Source: Streptomyces griseus subsp. griseus (lineage in GTDB: Bacteria; Actinomycetota; Actinomycetes; Streptomycetales; Streptomycetaceae). From it: a DNA stretch of 64,000 nt. The notes beneath the pieces were generated by a model that did no database searches, had not been told where the DNA came from, and saw only the letters and a list, made by a program, of their open reading frames with translations. Position numbers and translations under genes: made by a program. The stretch is taken from assembly GCF_003610995.1 (NCBI RefSeq), contig NZ_CP032543.1:2914001-2978000 (forward strand), given 5' to 3'. Numbering within the stretch: position 1 is the first letter of the stretch; each line of letters begins with the position of its first letter. This document shows, piece by piece, positions 1-7,735 of this stretch.

Positions 1-471
1 CTTGCCGGGGAAGGAGTCCAGCCCGGGTATGTCGGGCGTCTTGGGGTCGGAGAGCGGCCCGGTGGCGGATATGACGACATCCGCGCGCAGGGTCGTGCCG
101 TTGGCGGACTCGATCACCCAGTACAGGTTCTCCTTGTCCCAGCTCATCAGCTTCACCTCGTGGTTCAGCCGGATGTGCGGGCGGAGCCCGAAGGTGTCGG
201 CGACGCGCTCCAGGTAGGCCCGGATGTGCTCCTGGCCGGAGAAGGTGCGCGGCCAGTCGGGGTTGGGCGCGAAGGAGAAGGAGTAGAGGTGGGACGGTAC
301 GTCGCAGGCGCAGCCGGGATAGCTGTTGTCGCGCCAGGTGCCGCCCACCGAGTCGGCGCGCTCCAGGACGACGAAGTCGGTGATGCCTTCGCGGCGCAGC
401 CGGACGGCGGCCCCCAGGCCCCCGAATCCGGTTCCGATCACCGCCACACGTACGTGCTCGTGCTGGGCCAT
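1..471 (-). CDS. Flavin-containing monooxygenase-type NAD(P)/FAD oxidoreductase, N-terminal part
   Basis: The first 157 residues of a flavin-dependent monooxygenase are present; the rest lies beyond the left edge. From the ATG at 471 the protein shows an FAD-binding Rossmann motif, GTGFGGLG, at residues 13-20. It continues with ERADSVGGTW and DVPSHLYS, segments typical of Baeyer-Villiger and flavin-containing monooxygenases, which use NADPH and O2 to oxygenate ketones or heteroatoms. A FSGQEHI stretch follows in the expected place. No signal peptide is seen, so it should be cytoplasmic. It is divergent from the MerR-type gene 136 bp away, an arrangement in which the regulator often controls its neighbour. 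Substrate cannot be told from this fragment. Confidence 0.85.
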   Translation of the reverse strand, partial: MAQHEHVRVAVIGTGFGGLGAAVRLRREGITDFVVLERADSVGGTWRDNSYPGCACDVPSHLYSFSFAPNPDWPRTFSGQEHIRAYLERVADTFGLRPHIRLNHEVKLMSWDKENLYWVIESANGTTLRADVVISATGPLSDPKTPDIPGLDSFPGK

Positions 472-578
472 GCTGCCGCCTCCCGCGGTACGTCACACGA
501 TTACGCCAGCAATCACTGGCATGGTTCGGAGAGTAGAGCAGGCTCGTACCGATGGGTAGGGGTCCGACCGAGGAAAGT

Positions 579-589
579 TACCGGCGGTA
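579..589. promoter_or_regulatory. Short palindrome in the monooxygenase/merR divergent promoter region
   Basis: TACCG-G-CGGTA is a perfect 5-bp inverted repeat lying 18 bp upstream of the merR GTG, between two divergent genes. MerR proteins bind inverted repeats inside the promoter spacer, so this is a candidate operator. It is short and could be chance. Confidence 0.3.
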
Positions 590-606
590 CAACATAGGGT
601 GCCCCT

Positions 607-1284
607 GTGGCTGAAGGACGCGAGGACCGCGAATACCGCATGGAGGAGCTGGCCGAGGAGGCCGGCATCACCGTGCGGACCCTGCGCTTCTACCGGGAGC
701 GCGGCCTGATCCCGCCACCCCGCCGCGAGGGCCGGATCGCCTGGTACGGCGGCCACCACCTGGCCCGCCTGCGGACCATCACGGGCCTGCTGGAGCGCGG
801 CCACACCCTCAACGGCATCGCGGATCTGGCCGCCACCTTCGAGAGCGGGCGCGATGTCGCCGAGGTGCTGGGGCTCGGCGAGCCGACCGAGGAGACCCCG
901 GTCCGGCTCACCCCGGAGCAGCTCGCCGACTACTTCGAGGGCGAGGTGACCCCGGAGAACCTGGCCACCGCGCTGGATCTGGGCTATCTCGCCACCGACG
1001 GCGACGAGATCGTCCACATCAGCCGGCGTCTGCTGGAGGTCTCGGCAGAGCTCGTACGGGAAGGGGTGCCGCTCGCCACGGTGCTCTCCTCGGGCCGCCG
1101 CGTCCGCGAGCACGCGGACGCTCTCGCCGAAATCTTCGTACGCGTACTGCATGCCCACGCCACCGAGACCGAACCGGCCCAACTCCGGCCACTGGCCCGC
1201 GCGGTGGTGGACGCGGAGCTGTCGATGGCGCTGGACCGGCGGCTGCGCCGCGAGGACGGCACGCAGCCGCCGAAAGCCGGCTGA
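607..1284 (+). CDS. MerR family transcriptional regulator
   Basis: A 225-residue DNA-binding regulator. The N-terminus has the MerR winged-helix signature YRMEELAEEAGITVRTLRFY followed by ERGLIPP at about residues 10-38, then the second HTH region with the conserved RLRTI helix. The C-terminal 120 residues are mostly helical, contain no cysteine cluster, and give no clear ligand-binding domain, so a metal sensor is unlikely. The start is the GTG at 607; a shadowless upstream frame is absent. The gene is divergent from the flavin monooxygenase, and the expected role is control of that gene and itself. It ends 6 bp before the convergent exonuclease III gene with no terminator between them. Confidence 0.85.
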   Translation: MAEGREDREYRMEELAEEAGITVRTLRFYRERGLIPPPRREGRIAWYGGHHLARLRTITGLLERGHTLNGIADLAATFESGRDVAEVLGLGEPTEETPVRLTPEQLADYFEGEVTPENLATALDLGYLATDGDEIVHISRRLLEVSAELVREGVPLATVLSSGRRVREHADALAEIFVRVLHAHATETEPAQLRPLARAVVDAELSMALDRRLRREDGTQPPKAG

Positions 1285-1290
1285 CCGGAA

Positions 1291-2106
1291 CTACCGCTCG
1301 TACACGACCGTCACCGGCGCATGGTCGCTCCACCGCTCGTCGTGCGTGGCGGCCCGCTCCACCCACGCCTTGACCGCACGCGCGGCAAGCCCCGGCGTGG
1401 CGATCTGGTAGTCGATACGCCACCCCGCGTCGTTGTCGAAGGCGCGCCCCCGGTAGGACCACCAGCTGTACGGCCCCGCCGCGTCCGGGTGCAGCTGCCG
1501 TACGACGTCGACGTACGCGGCCTCCTCGAAGACCCGGGTCAGCCAGGCCCGCTCCTCGGGGAGGAAGCCGGAGTTCTTCCGGTTGGCCTTCCAGTTCTTC
1601 AGGTCGGCCTCCTGGTGCGCGATGTTCCAGTCACCGCAGACCACGACCTCACGCCCGTCCGCCGCCGCGCGCCCCTTCAGACCCTGGAGGTAGGGCAGGA
1701 AGGCCGCCATGAAGCGCTCCTTCTCGTCCTGCCGCTCCGTGCCCACCTCGCCGGAGGGCAGGTACAGGCTCGCGACGGTCACACCGGGCAGGTCGATCTC
1801 GACGTACCGGCCGCTCGCGTCGAACTCCTCGGCCCCGGGTACGCCGAACCCGCCGAAGCCGATCTGGACCCGCTCCGGCGCCTGCCGGGAGTAGAGGGAG
1901 ACCCCGGCGCGCCCCTTGGCGGCGGCGGGGGCGTGCACGGTGTGCCAGCCCTCGGGGGTACGGACCTCCTCGGCCAGCTGGCCGGGCTCGGCACGGACCT
2001 CCTGGAGGCAGACCACATCGGCCTCGGTGTCCGCCAGCCATTCCACGAAGCCCTTCTTCGCGGCGGCCCGGAGCCCATTAACATTCACAGATGTAACAGT
2101 CAGCAT
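1291..2106 (-). CDS. xth: Exodeoxyribonuclease III (AP endonuclease)
   Basis: A 271-residue member of the ExoIII/EEP family that cuts at abasic sites and trims 3' blocked ends in base excision repair. Visible family motifs, in order: SVNVNGLRAA at the N-terminus, CLQEVRAE with the metal-binding Glu near residue 36, GDWNIAHQEADLKNW with the catalytic Asp/Asn pair, GFLPEERAWL, WRIDYQIATP, and the C-terminal WSDHAPV with the catalytic His. The length matches bacterial ExoIII (about 260-270). It begins with ATG at 2106, next to a short region shared with the divergent acetyltransferase gene. It is a single-gene unit as far as can be seen. Confidence 0.95.
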   Translation of the reverse strand: MLTVTSVNVNGLRAAAKKGFVEWLADTEADVVCLQEVRAEPGQLAEEVRTPEGWHTVHAPAAAKGRAGVSLYSRQAPERVQIGFGGFGVPGAEEFDASGRYVEIDLPGVTVASLYLPSGEVGTERQDEKERFMAAFLPYLQGLKGRAAADGREVVVCGDWNIAHQEADLKNWKANRKNSGFLPEERAWLTRVFEEAAYVDVVRQLHPDAAGPYSWWSYRGRAFDNDAGWRIDYQIATPGLAARAVKAWVERAATHDERWSDHAPVTVVYER

Positions 2107-2156
2107 CCGGAAACAGTACCTACCCCACCCCCACTCATAGATATACGATACTCAGC

Positions 2157-2645
2157 ATGAACATCCGGCCATCCCGCTTCGACCACCCCGACGCCGTCAA
2201 ACTCAACGACCAGGTCCAGCTCGAATACGCCGAGCGCTACGGCGACGAGGGCGATGTCACCTACCTCGACCCGGCCATGTTCGTACCGCCGCACGGTCTG
2301 TACCTGCTCGCCTACGACGAGCTGGAGCGCCCGGTGGCGACCGGTGGCTGGCGGACCCAGGACCGAAACGACGAGGGCTACGGGGACGGTGACGCCGAGA
2401 TCAAGCGGATGTTCGTGATCCCCGAGGGGCGCGGCCGTGGTCTGGCCCGCCGGATGCTCGCCGCCCTGGAGGAGGACGCCCGGGCCGCCGGCCGGGTCCG
2501 GATGGTCCTGGAGACCGGCGACCAGCAGCCGGAGGCGGTCGCGCTGTACACCTCGTGCGGCTACACGGTCTGCGAGGAGAGGTTCGGCCACTACCGGACG
2601 TACGACAGCAGCATCTGCATGGCCAAGCCGCTCCGGCAGCCCTGA
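2157..2645 (+). CDS. GNAT family N-acetyltransferase
   Basis: A 162-residue acetyltransferase of the GNAT superfamily, transferring an acetyl group from acetyl-CoA to an unidentified amine. The acetyl-CoA loop reads RGRGLA, preceded by the beta-strand EIKRMFVIPEG and followed by the helix ARRMLAALEEDARAAG. The C-terminal strand and loop ALYTSCGYTV are also typical. No Shine-Dalgarno sequence is visible before the ATG. Instead a candidate -10 hexamer TACGAT lies at 2144-2149, only 7 bp from the start codon, so the mRNA may be leaderless or nearly so. Divergent from xth; it ends 4 bp before the convergent sigma/CAP gene. Confidence 0.88.
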   Translation: MNIRPSRFDHPDAVKLNDQVQLEYAERYGDEGDVTYLDPAMFVPPHGLYLLAYDELERPVATGGWRTQDRNDEGYGDGDAEIKRMFVIPEGRGRGLARRMLAALEEDARAAGRVRMVLETGDQQPEAVALYTSCGYTVCEERFGHYRTYDSSICMAKPLRQP

Positions 2646-2649
2646 CGCC

Positions 2650-4137
2650 TCACTGGGGCGTGGCCAGCACCTGCGTCCAGTAGGGGCCGCGCGGAGAGTC
2701 GGCGATGCCCACGCCCACGTGCGTGAAGTTGCAGTTGAGGATGTCGTCGTCCCGGCCGGGGCTGCGGCGCCACTGCTCGGCGACGGCGGCGGGATCGGCG
2801 TTCCCGGTGGCGATGGTCTCGCCGACGGCGGTCCACCGATAGCCGGAGTCGGTCACCCGGTCGCCCATGTTCCGGCCCGTGGAGTCCGTGTGGTCGAAAT
2901 AGTCGCGGGCCGCCATGTCCTCGGAGTGGCGCTGGGCGACCTCGGTGAGCCGGGGATCGGTGGTCAGCTGCGGGCAGTCGTTGTGGGCGCGCAGGGTGTT
3001 GACCTCGGCGACCAGGAGCGTCTCGGGGCGGGGCCGCGCCCGGGGCGCCGCGCTCGGGGACGGCGGCGGCGCCACGGTGGACGGCGAGGCGCTCGGCGCG
3101 GTCGGGCTCGGCGTCGGTGACGGCGTGGCGGTGGGCGTCGGGGACACGGACGGGGTGGCCGCCGCCGTCGTCGTGACGGGCGCGGGCGCCGGGAGCTGCG
3201 TCGTACCCCCCTCGGCGCGGGGTGCGGGCGGAGCGGGCGCGGACGGCCACAGGAGTACGGCGATCGAGGTCACGGCGGCCGCCGCGGCAACGAGCCCCGC
3301 CGCCTTCCCCGCCGAGAACGCGGCCGGAGCCACGGCCGGGGCGACAGCGGCGGCGGCGTGCTGGCCCCCCTCGTACAACGGCACCACCAGAGCGAGCCCC
3401 GAAAGCAGCCCCTCCGGCGGTACGAGCCCCGAAGCGCCGGCCGAGCAGGAGGCGCAGCCGCGTATGTGGCGGGCTATGCGCTTGCGCCACAGGGGGGTGG
3501 GCGCCCCGTCCCAGTCGGCGACCAGGTCGCCCAGGATCGGGCAGCGGGGTTCGGCGGCCAGCGCCCGGACGACTGCGCGCCCGACGTCGAGTTGGTTCTT
3601 CACCCGCTGTACGCGTACGGCGGCGTGCTGCGGGGAGAGGCCGAGGGCCTCCGCCAGTTCGGCCCGGGTGAGTTCGCCGGTGGTTTCCAGCCACCACAGG
3701 GAGAGCACATCGCGTTCCGCGTCGTCCAGCCAGCGGGTCGCCTCGGCGGTCTCGCGCCGCTGGCCGGAGAGCTCCAGGCGCAGGATGGTCAGGTCGACGA
3801 AGTCGGCGGCCGGGTCGGCGGGCTCGTCGGCCTCCTCCAGCGCGGCGGGGCGGTGGCCGAGCACGGACCAGCGGGTGCGGACCTGGTTCATGGCGATGGC
3901 CACCAGCCAGGACCGGAACCGGGTGGGATCGCGCAGCGAGGAGAGGCCGGAGAGCGCCCGGAGCATGGTCTCCTGCACCACGTCGTCCACGTCCGGGTGG
4001 CCGTTGAGGGCCCGGCCCACGACGTTGTAGACGAGCGGCAGGTAGAGGGCGGCGAGCCGCTCCCCGGCTCCCTGGTCCCCGTCCCTGGCCGCGACGACCA
4101 GAGCGGTGACGTCCACACCGTTGACGCTGTTCACCAC
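2650..4137 (-). CDS. ECF sigma factor fused to zinc finger, membrane helix and extracellular CAP domain
   Basis: A 495-residue multidomain protein. Residues about 25-92 form sigma region 2 (DVDDVVQETMLRAL, then RFRSWLVAIAMNQVRTRW). Residues about 130-185 form sigma region 4 (LTRAELAEALGLSPQHAAVRVQR). A C199...H224-C228-C231 set resembles the zinc-binding motif of anti-sigma factors. A hydrophobic helix at about 278-297 should span the membrane, followed by about 75 residues rich in Pro, Thr and Ser. From about residue 372 there is a CAP/SCP domain (VAEVNTLRAHNDC, RDYFDHTDSTGRNM, VGETIATG, NFTHVGVGI). So a cytoplasmic sigma module appears tethered to a wall-facing sensor or effector domain, with a self-contained anti-sigma-like zinc finger between. 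Start chosen at GTG 4137 with GAGGAAG upstream; GTG 4134 is also possible. Divergent from the HTH gene at 4304. Confidence 0.85.
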   Translation of the reverse strand: MVNSVNGVDVTALVVAARDGDQGAGERLAALYLPLVYNVVGRALNGHPDVDDVVQETMLRALSGLSSLRDPTRFRSWLVAIAMNQVRTRWSVLGHRPAALEEADEPADPAADFVDLTILRLELSGQRRETAEATRWLDDAERDVLSLWWLETTGELTRAELAEALGLSPQHAAVRVQRVKNQLDVGRAVVRALAAEPRCPILGDLVADWDGAPTPLWRKRIARHIRGCASCSAGASGLVPPEGLLSGLALVVPLYEGGQHAAAAVAPAVAPAAFSAGKAAGLVAAAAAVTSIAVLLWPSAPAPPAPRAEGGTTQLPAPAPVTTTAAATPSVSPTPTATPSPTPSPTAPSASPSTVAPPPSPSAAPRARPRPETLLVAEVNTLRAHNDCPQLTTDPRLTEVAQRHSEDMAARDYFDHTDSTGRNMGDRVTDSGYRWTAVGETIATGNADPAAVAEQWRRSPGRDDDILNCNFTHVGVGIADSPRGPYWTQVLATPQ

Positions 4138-4303
4138 GTGCTCACTTCCTCGGGCCGTGCGGAGGACGCCAGGCAGCGCACCCTCGGAGTGTGGGGCAGG
4201 TCACTCCTGGGGGTTTTGTTATCCGGTCCCTCTCCGGTGGTCAACCAGTATGCGGGGGCCTTGCGGATGCCCTGCGGCGGGAGTGCCGGGATGGGGGAGG
4301 GAC

Positions 4304-5521
4304 ATGTCGAGCAGGATGGAAGCGGGCGTCGGACTGCCGGACGCCGAGGGCGGACGAAGCGCCACGGGCGCCACGAACGCCCGTGACCTGCGGGCCACGC
4401 TGAAGGCGGGGTCGGCGGAAGGCCCTCACCATGGCGGACGGCCGGCGGGCGGACCCCCTCCCCACGGCGGGCCGTCGGCCGGAGTCCCTCCCCACGGCGG
4501 GTCCTCGTCGGCCGATACCTCCCCCCACGGCCGGGCCTCGTCGGCCACGGCCTCCCCGCACGGCGGGTCGTCGGCCGGGGCCCCCTCCCACGGCGGGTCG
4601 TCCTCGGGCGACTCCCCTCCCCCGGGCGCCGACGCCTTCCCGGCGGCCCTGCGGGAGGCGCTGGGCCGGCGCGGGCTCTCCCTGGAGCGGGTGAGCGAGC
4701 GGCTCAGGGCGCGCGGTATCGGGGTCAGCCAGGCCACGTTGAGCAGTTGGCAGCGCGGCCGCAGCCAGCCGGAGCGGGCCCGGTCGCTGCGGGCCGTGGA
4801 GGTGCTGGAGGAGATCCTGGACCTGCCGGGCGGGGCGCTGCGCTCGCTGCTCGGCCCGCGCCGCCCGCGCGGCCGGATCGCACCGGCCCGGGGCGAGGGA
4901 GCGGCCCTTCAGGTGCTGGGCGAGGACTCGGTGGTGGAGAAGGCGCTCGGCGAGCGGTTCCGCCACTTCAACCAGGAGACCAGCTCGCTGCTGATCCACG
5001 ACATCGTACGGCTGGGCCCGAGCGGAACGCTGAGCAGCATCAGCACGACCAATGTGCTGCGGGCCAGCCGCGCCGGAGCCGACCGCGCGCTCTTCGTGCT
5101 CAGCTTCGACGACGAACAGGCCGAGCCACTCGACATCCGTGTCAACAGCGGACGGCTGGGCGAGGCCACGTACCTCAAGGGACTCAAATCCCTGGTGCTG
5201 GAAATCCACTTCGGCCGCGAACTCGCCAAACTCGATACGACAGTGGTGAGTTACTCGGTCGATGTGAGCCCCTCCCGGGAACCGGCAACGCACTACGAAC
5301 GGTGGTCGCGGGCGAATCTGCACGAATACCTTCAGCAGGTGTTCTTCCATCCGGACGCGCTTCCCTCGGGCTGCCGGCGGTACTTCCGGGACCAGGTGGG
5401 CGCCCCGCCCCGCGCGCAGCGACGCATTTCGATGAACGATTCCCACAGCACCCACGTGCTCGCCTCCCGCTGCAAACCCGGAGTGCACGGAGTGGCCTGG
5501 GATTTCGAGGCGCCGGAATGA
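4304..5521 (+). CDS. Helix-turn-helix transcriptional regulator with Pro-His-Gly-rich repeat N-terminus
   Basis: A 405-residue putative regulator. The ATG at 4304 is preceded by GGGGGAGGG. The first 100 residues are low-complexity, with about eight copies of a PPHGGxSSA-like unit (4430-4620). A helix-turn-helix follows at about 105-170 (LSLERVSERLRARGIGVSQATLSSW, then SQPERARSLRAVEVLEEIL), resembling XRE-type domains of Streptomyces. The C-terminal 230 residues are non-repetitive and of unknown function; they carry no membrane helix. The gene is divergent from the sigma/CAP gene (166 bp between starts), which hints at linked control. An upstream in-frame ATG at 4106 was rejected because it would lie inside the neighbour and lacks a ribosome site. 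The target is unknown. Confidence 0.75.
   Translation: MSSRMEAGVGLPDAEGGRSATGATNARDLRATLKAGSAEGPHHGGRPAGGPPPHGGPSAGVPPHGGSSSADTSPHGRASSATASPHGGSSAGAPSHGGSSSGDSPPPGADAFPAALREALGRRGLSLERVSERLRARGIGVSQATLSSWQRGRSQPERARSLRAVEVLEEILDLPGGALRSLLGPRRPRGRIAPARGEGAALQVLGEDSVVEKALGERFRHFNQETSSLLIHDIVRLGPSGTLSSISTTNVLRASRAGADRALFVLSFDDEQAEPLDIRVNSGRLGEATYLKGLKSLVLEIHFGRELAKLDTTVVSYSVDVSPSREPATHYERWSRANLHEYLQQVFFHPDALPSGCRRYFRDQVGAPPRAQRRISMNDSHSTHVLASRCKPGVHGVAWDFEAPE
4430..4620 (+). repeat. In-frame ~23-27 bp degenerate tandem repeats encoding PHGG units
   Basis: Around eight imperfect copies of a unit like CCCCACGGCGGGTCGTCGGC occur in tandem inside the HTH gene. They stay in frame and encode Pro-His-Gly-Gly-Ser/Pro stretches. 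Copy number is likely to vary between strains. Confidence 0.75.
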
Positions 5522-5553
5522 CGAACACGACGGAATGACGGACACGTTGGAAA

Positions 5554-5588
5554 CGGGAGACCGCCCAGGGTCAGTGGACGGTCTCCCG
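5554..5588. terminator. Bidirectional stem-loop terminator between HTH gene and S1 protease
   Basis: Perfect 10-bp inverted repeat CGGGAGACCG / CGGTCTCCCG with a 15-nt loop, placed between two convergent genes. No T-run, as usual in Streptomyces. Confidence 0.85.
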
Positions 5589-5616
5589 CGTATGCGGCAC
5601 CTTCACCCGGTCGGGG

Positions 5617-6821
5617 CTACTTGGTGTTGAGCGTCAGCCCGTAGTACGCGAGGGCGTCGTCCAGCGGCTGGAAGTACGACGAACCGGGCGAGTTCACCTG
5701 GCCGTTGCACCGCTGGCTGATCGGCCCGCCGGAGGTCATCCCCTGGGCCTGGTTGCCGGAGACGTACGCGCCTCCGCTGTCCCCGCCCTGGGTGCAGACG
5801 GTGGAGCTGGCGAGACCGGTCACGACGGTGTCCGGACCGCCGTTCTGGTCGGTGTAGGTGACGCTGACGTTGTACGAGCCGACCTTGCCGCAGGTCCAGC
5901 CGGTGGTCTGGCCGGCCTTGCAGAGTGCCGAACCCTGCGGGGCCCGCTGGCTGCCCCGGACGGCGACGGTGCCCGCCTTGCCGTACGTGGTGATGTCCAG
6001 GCCGATGGAGTGGCCGGAGTCCACGGAGGCGATGCCCATGTCCACGCTGCGGGTGCCGAGCGCGAACCGGGTGTGGGTGCCCTTGGCGAACCGGGTCCCG
6101 TTGTAGGCCAGTGCGGGCAGGTCCTCGATGCAGTGCCCGGCGGTCACGAGCACCTGCTTGCCGTTGCGGTCCTTCGCCCCGTACCCGACGGAGCAGAGGT
6201 AGCCGTTGAACGTCATACGGCTGCCCGGCGGTACGACGGCCTGCGTCTCCAGCTTCTCCTGGCCCTGGACGACCCGTACGGCGTCGCCGTTGCTCTTCGC
6301 GGCCTTGAGGAAGGTACGGGTGGCGGCGTCGGAGGCCCCGTTGACCTCGACGGTCACGGTGTCGGAGGCGAGATCCACGGACCATGCCGACACTCCGGCC
6401 GGGGCGCTCTTGAGCGCCTTGGCGTCGAGTTGGGCCTTGATCCGGTTCAGCTCGCCCTCACCACGCTCCGGGACCCGTGCTGCGAGTCCCGCCGCCTTGA
6501 CCTCCTTCGCCGCCCGCGCGTCGGCGGCGTTGACGACGAGCGTCCCGTCCTCGGCGAAGAAGGCCCGAGGGTGGAGACCTTCTCGGCCCGCAGCTTCGCG
6601 AACCGGCCCTGCTGCCGCGCTTCTTCATCCAGCCGTTCGACGGCTTCCCGCTCGCTCACACCCAGGGTGGTGGCGAGAGCCTGGACCATCTCCGGCTGGT
6701 ACTTCAGCGGTGCGGATTCCGCCGCACCGGCGTAAGCCCCTGTGGCGACTCCGGCCGACAGGAGGGCGCCGATGGAGGCCGCCACGATGTATCTGCGCGC
6801 GTTCTTCTTTCCGTGCTTCAC
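5617..6821 (-). pseudogene. Secreted S1-family (streptogrisin/alpha-lytic type) serine protease, frameshifted in the propeptide
   Basis: The gene begins with GTG at 6821 behind GAAGGAAT and encodes a signal peptide (MKHGKKNARR, then a hydrophobic core ending GAYAGA) and the start of a propeptide (LATTLGVSEREAVERLDEE). Around 6562-6570 the frame changes: the text runs VSTLG in one frame and FFAEDGTLVVNAADARAA in the next, needing one extra base to join. The rest is intact in the second frame: LVTAGHC (catalytic His), VDMGIASVD (Asp) and GGDSGG (Ser), ending FQPLDDALAYYGLTLNTK. An in-frame ATG at 6393 would give only the mature domain without secretion signal. It is therefore either an inactivated extracellular protease or a one-base sequencing error in an intact gene. 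Confidence 0.85.
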
Positions 6822-7053
6822 GCGATTCCTTCCGCTACACGGGCGAGCGTCCAGACAATGGGGGGGGTGGCCACACCGCGCTTGGGGACACGCGATGTGT
6901 TCCATGGACACTGCCCGACGGCGATGACATGTTCCTGTCGCCGCGCATCGAACTCTCGCGTAATCGGAACTGCCGCGACAAGGACCGGAGATGGGGCTCT
7001 TATCTACAGAACTGGCCGAGAACTGTAGAGAAACACGACGGAAACACAACGAG

Positions 7054-7088
7054 CGGGTGCCTCGGCCGGAACTCCGGCCGGGCACCCG
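7054..7088. terminator. Strong stem-loop in gene-poor region
   Basis: CGGGTGCC-T-CGGCCGG, loop AACT, CCGGCCG-GGCACCCG: a 15-bp stem with a single bulged T. It may terminate transcription entering from either side, now mostly orphaned because the flanking gene has decayed. Confidence 0.7.
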
Positions 7089-7157
7089 CCCGGACCCGTC
7101 ACCCACCGCGACGGGCCACGAGACGGGTCGCACAGCGCCCGACGGGCCACCACGGGC

Positions 7158-7245
7158 CGCATCGCCAGAGCTCTCGACTTCCCGGAGATCTTCTTCGAAG
7201 GTCCGGATCTGGACGAGCTGCCGGCCGACGGCATCTCCTGGAGAA
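7158..7245 (+). pseudogene. Remnant of an XRE/ImmA-IrrE-type protein
   Basis: One frame reads RIARALDFPEIFFEGPDLDEL then PADGISW. This closely resembles the conserved segment after the HTH in XRE proteins that carry an ImmA/IrrE metallopeptidase domain (pattern LxFPxxFFEGxDLDExPxxxxSFR). Sequence on both sides shows neither the HTH nor the HExxH motif, so only a fragment survives. These proteins are common on integrative elements, and the fragment lies next to the 3' end of a tRNA gene. The call rests on one conserved block. Confidence 0.4.
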
Positions 7246-7495
7246 CCCGCCCGGTACGAGGGCTGGGCGCTGGAGGATGGACAGGCCGCCGCTGCGGCGG
7301 CACCGACACTCCGGACGGCCGCCCTCGCCGAGAGCGGCAAGGCGCCTGCGGCCGCCTGTCCCAACACCCGCGGCGCTGCTCGCGCATGGCGGGCGTGAAG
7401 GCCTCCCACGCGCCCTCCGACGCCGTTCCCCGGGCGGCTCCGCCACATCCCGAACCGCAGGAACAGCGGCCTCCGCGTGGCACCAGCCTGAGAAA

Positions 7496-7538
7496 CGCGA
7501 AATCCCGCCCAGTTGAAACAACTGGGCGGGATTTCGCG
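7496..7538. terminator. Perfect 19-bp stem-loop downstream of tRNA-Ala
   Basis: Left arm CGCGAAATCCCGCCCAGTT and its exact reverse complement are separated by GAAAC. It lies 37 bp past the 3' end of the tRNA on the minus strand, the expected place for its terminator. Confidence 0.88.
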
Positions 7539-7574
7539 GACCGTTCCCGAGCGAACTCCGGAACGATCATGTTG

Positions 7575-7648
7575 TGGACCTGTGGGGATTTGAACCCCAG
7601 ACCCCCTCGATGCGAACGAGGTGCGCTACCAGACTGCGCCACAGGCCC
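7575..7648 (-). tRNA. tRNA-Ala (anticodon CGC)
   Basis: A 74-nt cloverleaf on the minus strand. The acceptor stem GGGCCTG pairs with CAGGTCC and contains the G3-U70 pair that marks alanine tRNAs. The anticodon stem CCTCG/CGAGG holds the loop TTCGCAT, giving anticodon CGC (reads GCG). The T-arm has GGTTCAAATCC. The discriminator is A and no CCA is encoded. The neighbouring decayed DNA on its 3' side suggests past integration at this site. Confidence 0.95.
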
Positions 7649-7735
7649 TTGCAACGAGTGAAACTCTAGCACCCCTACCCGGGTGCTTGGAAATCCGCTC
7701 CTCCGCTGGTCAGCGGTGCCGGGGTTCCGCCGGTC

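Larger units (their letters stand above)
6822..7495. other. Gene-poor stretch with a decayed remnant
   Basis: No intact gene is convincing here. The left part should hold the protease promoter, the middle holds a strong stem-loop (7054-7088), and the right part carries a short remnant of an ImmA/IrrE-type protein. Several open frames cross it but codon use and the lack of ribosome sites argue against them. Confidence 0.6.
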
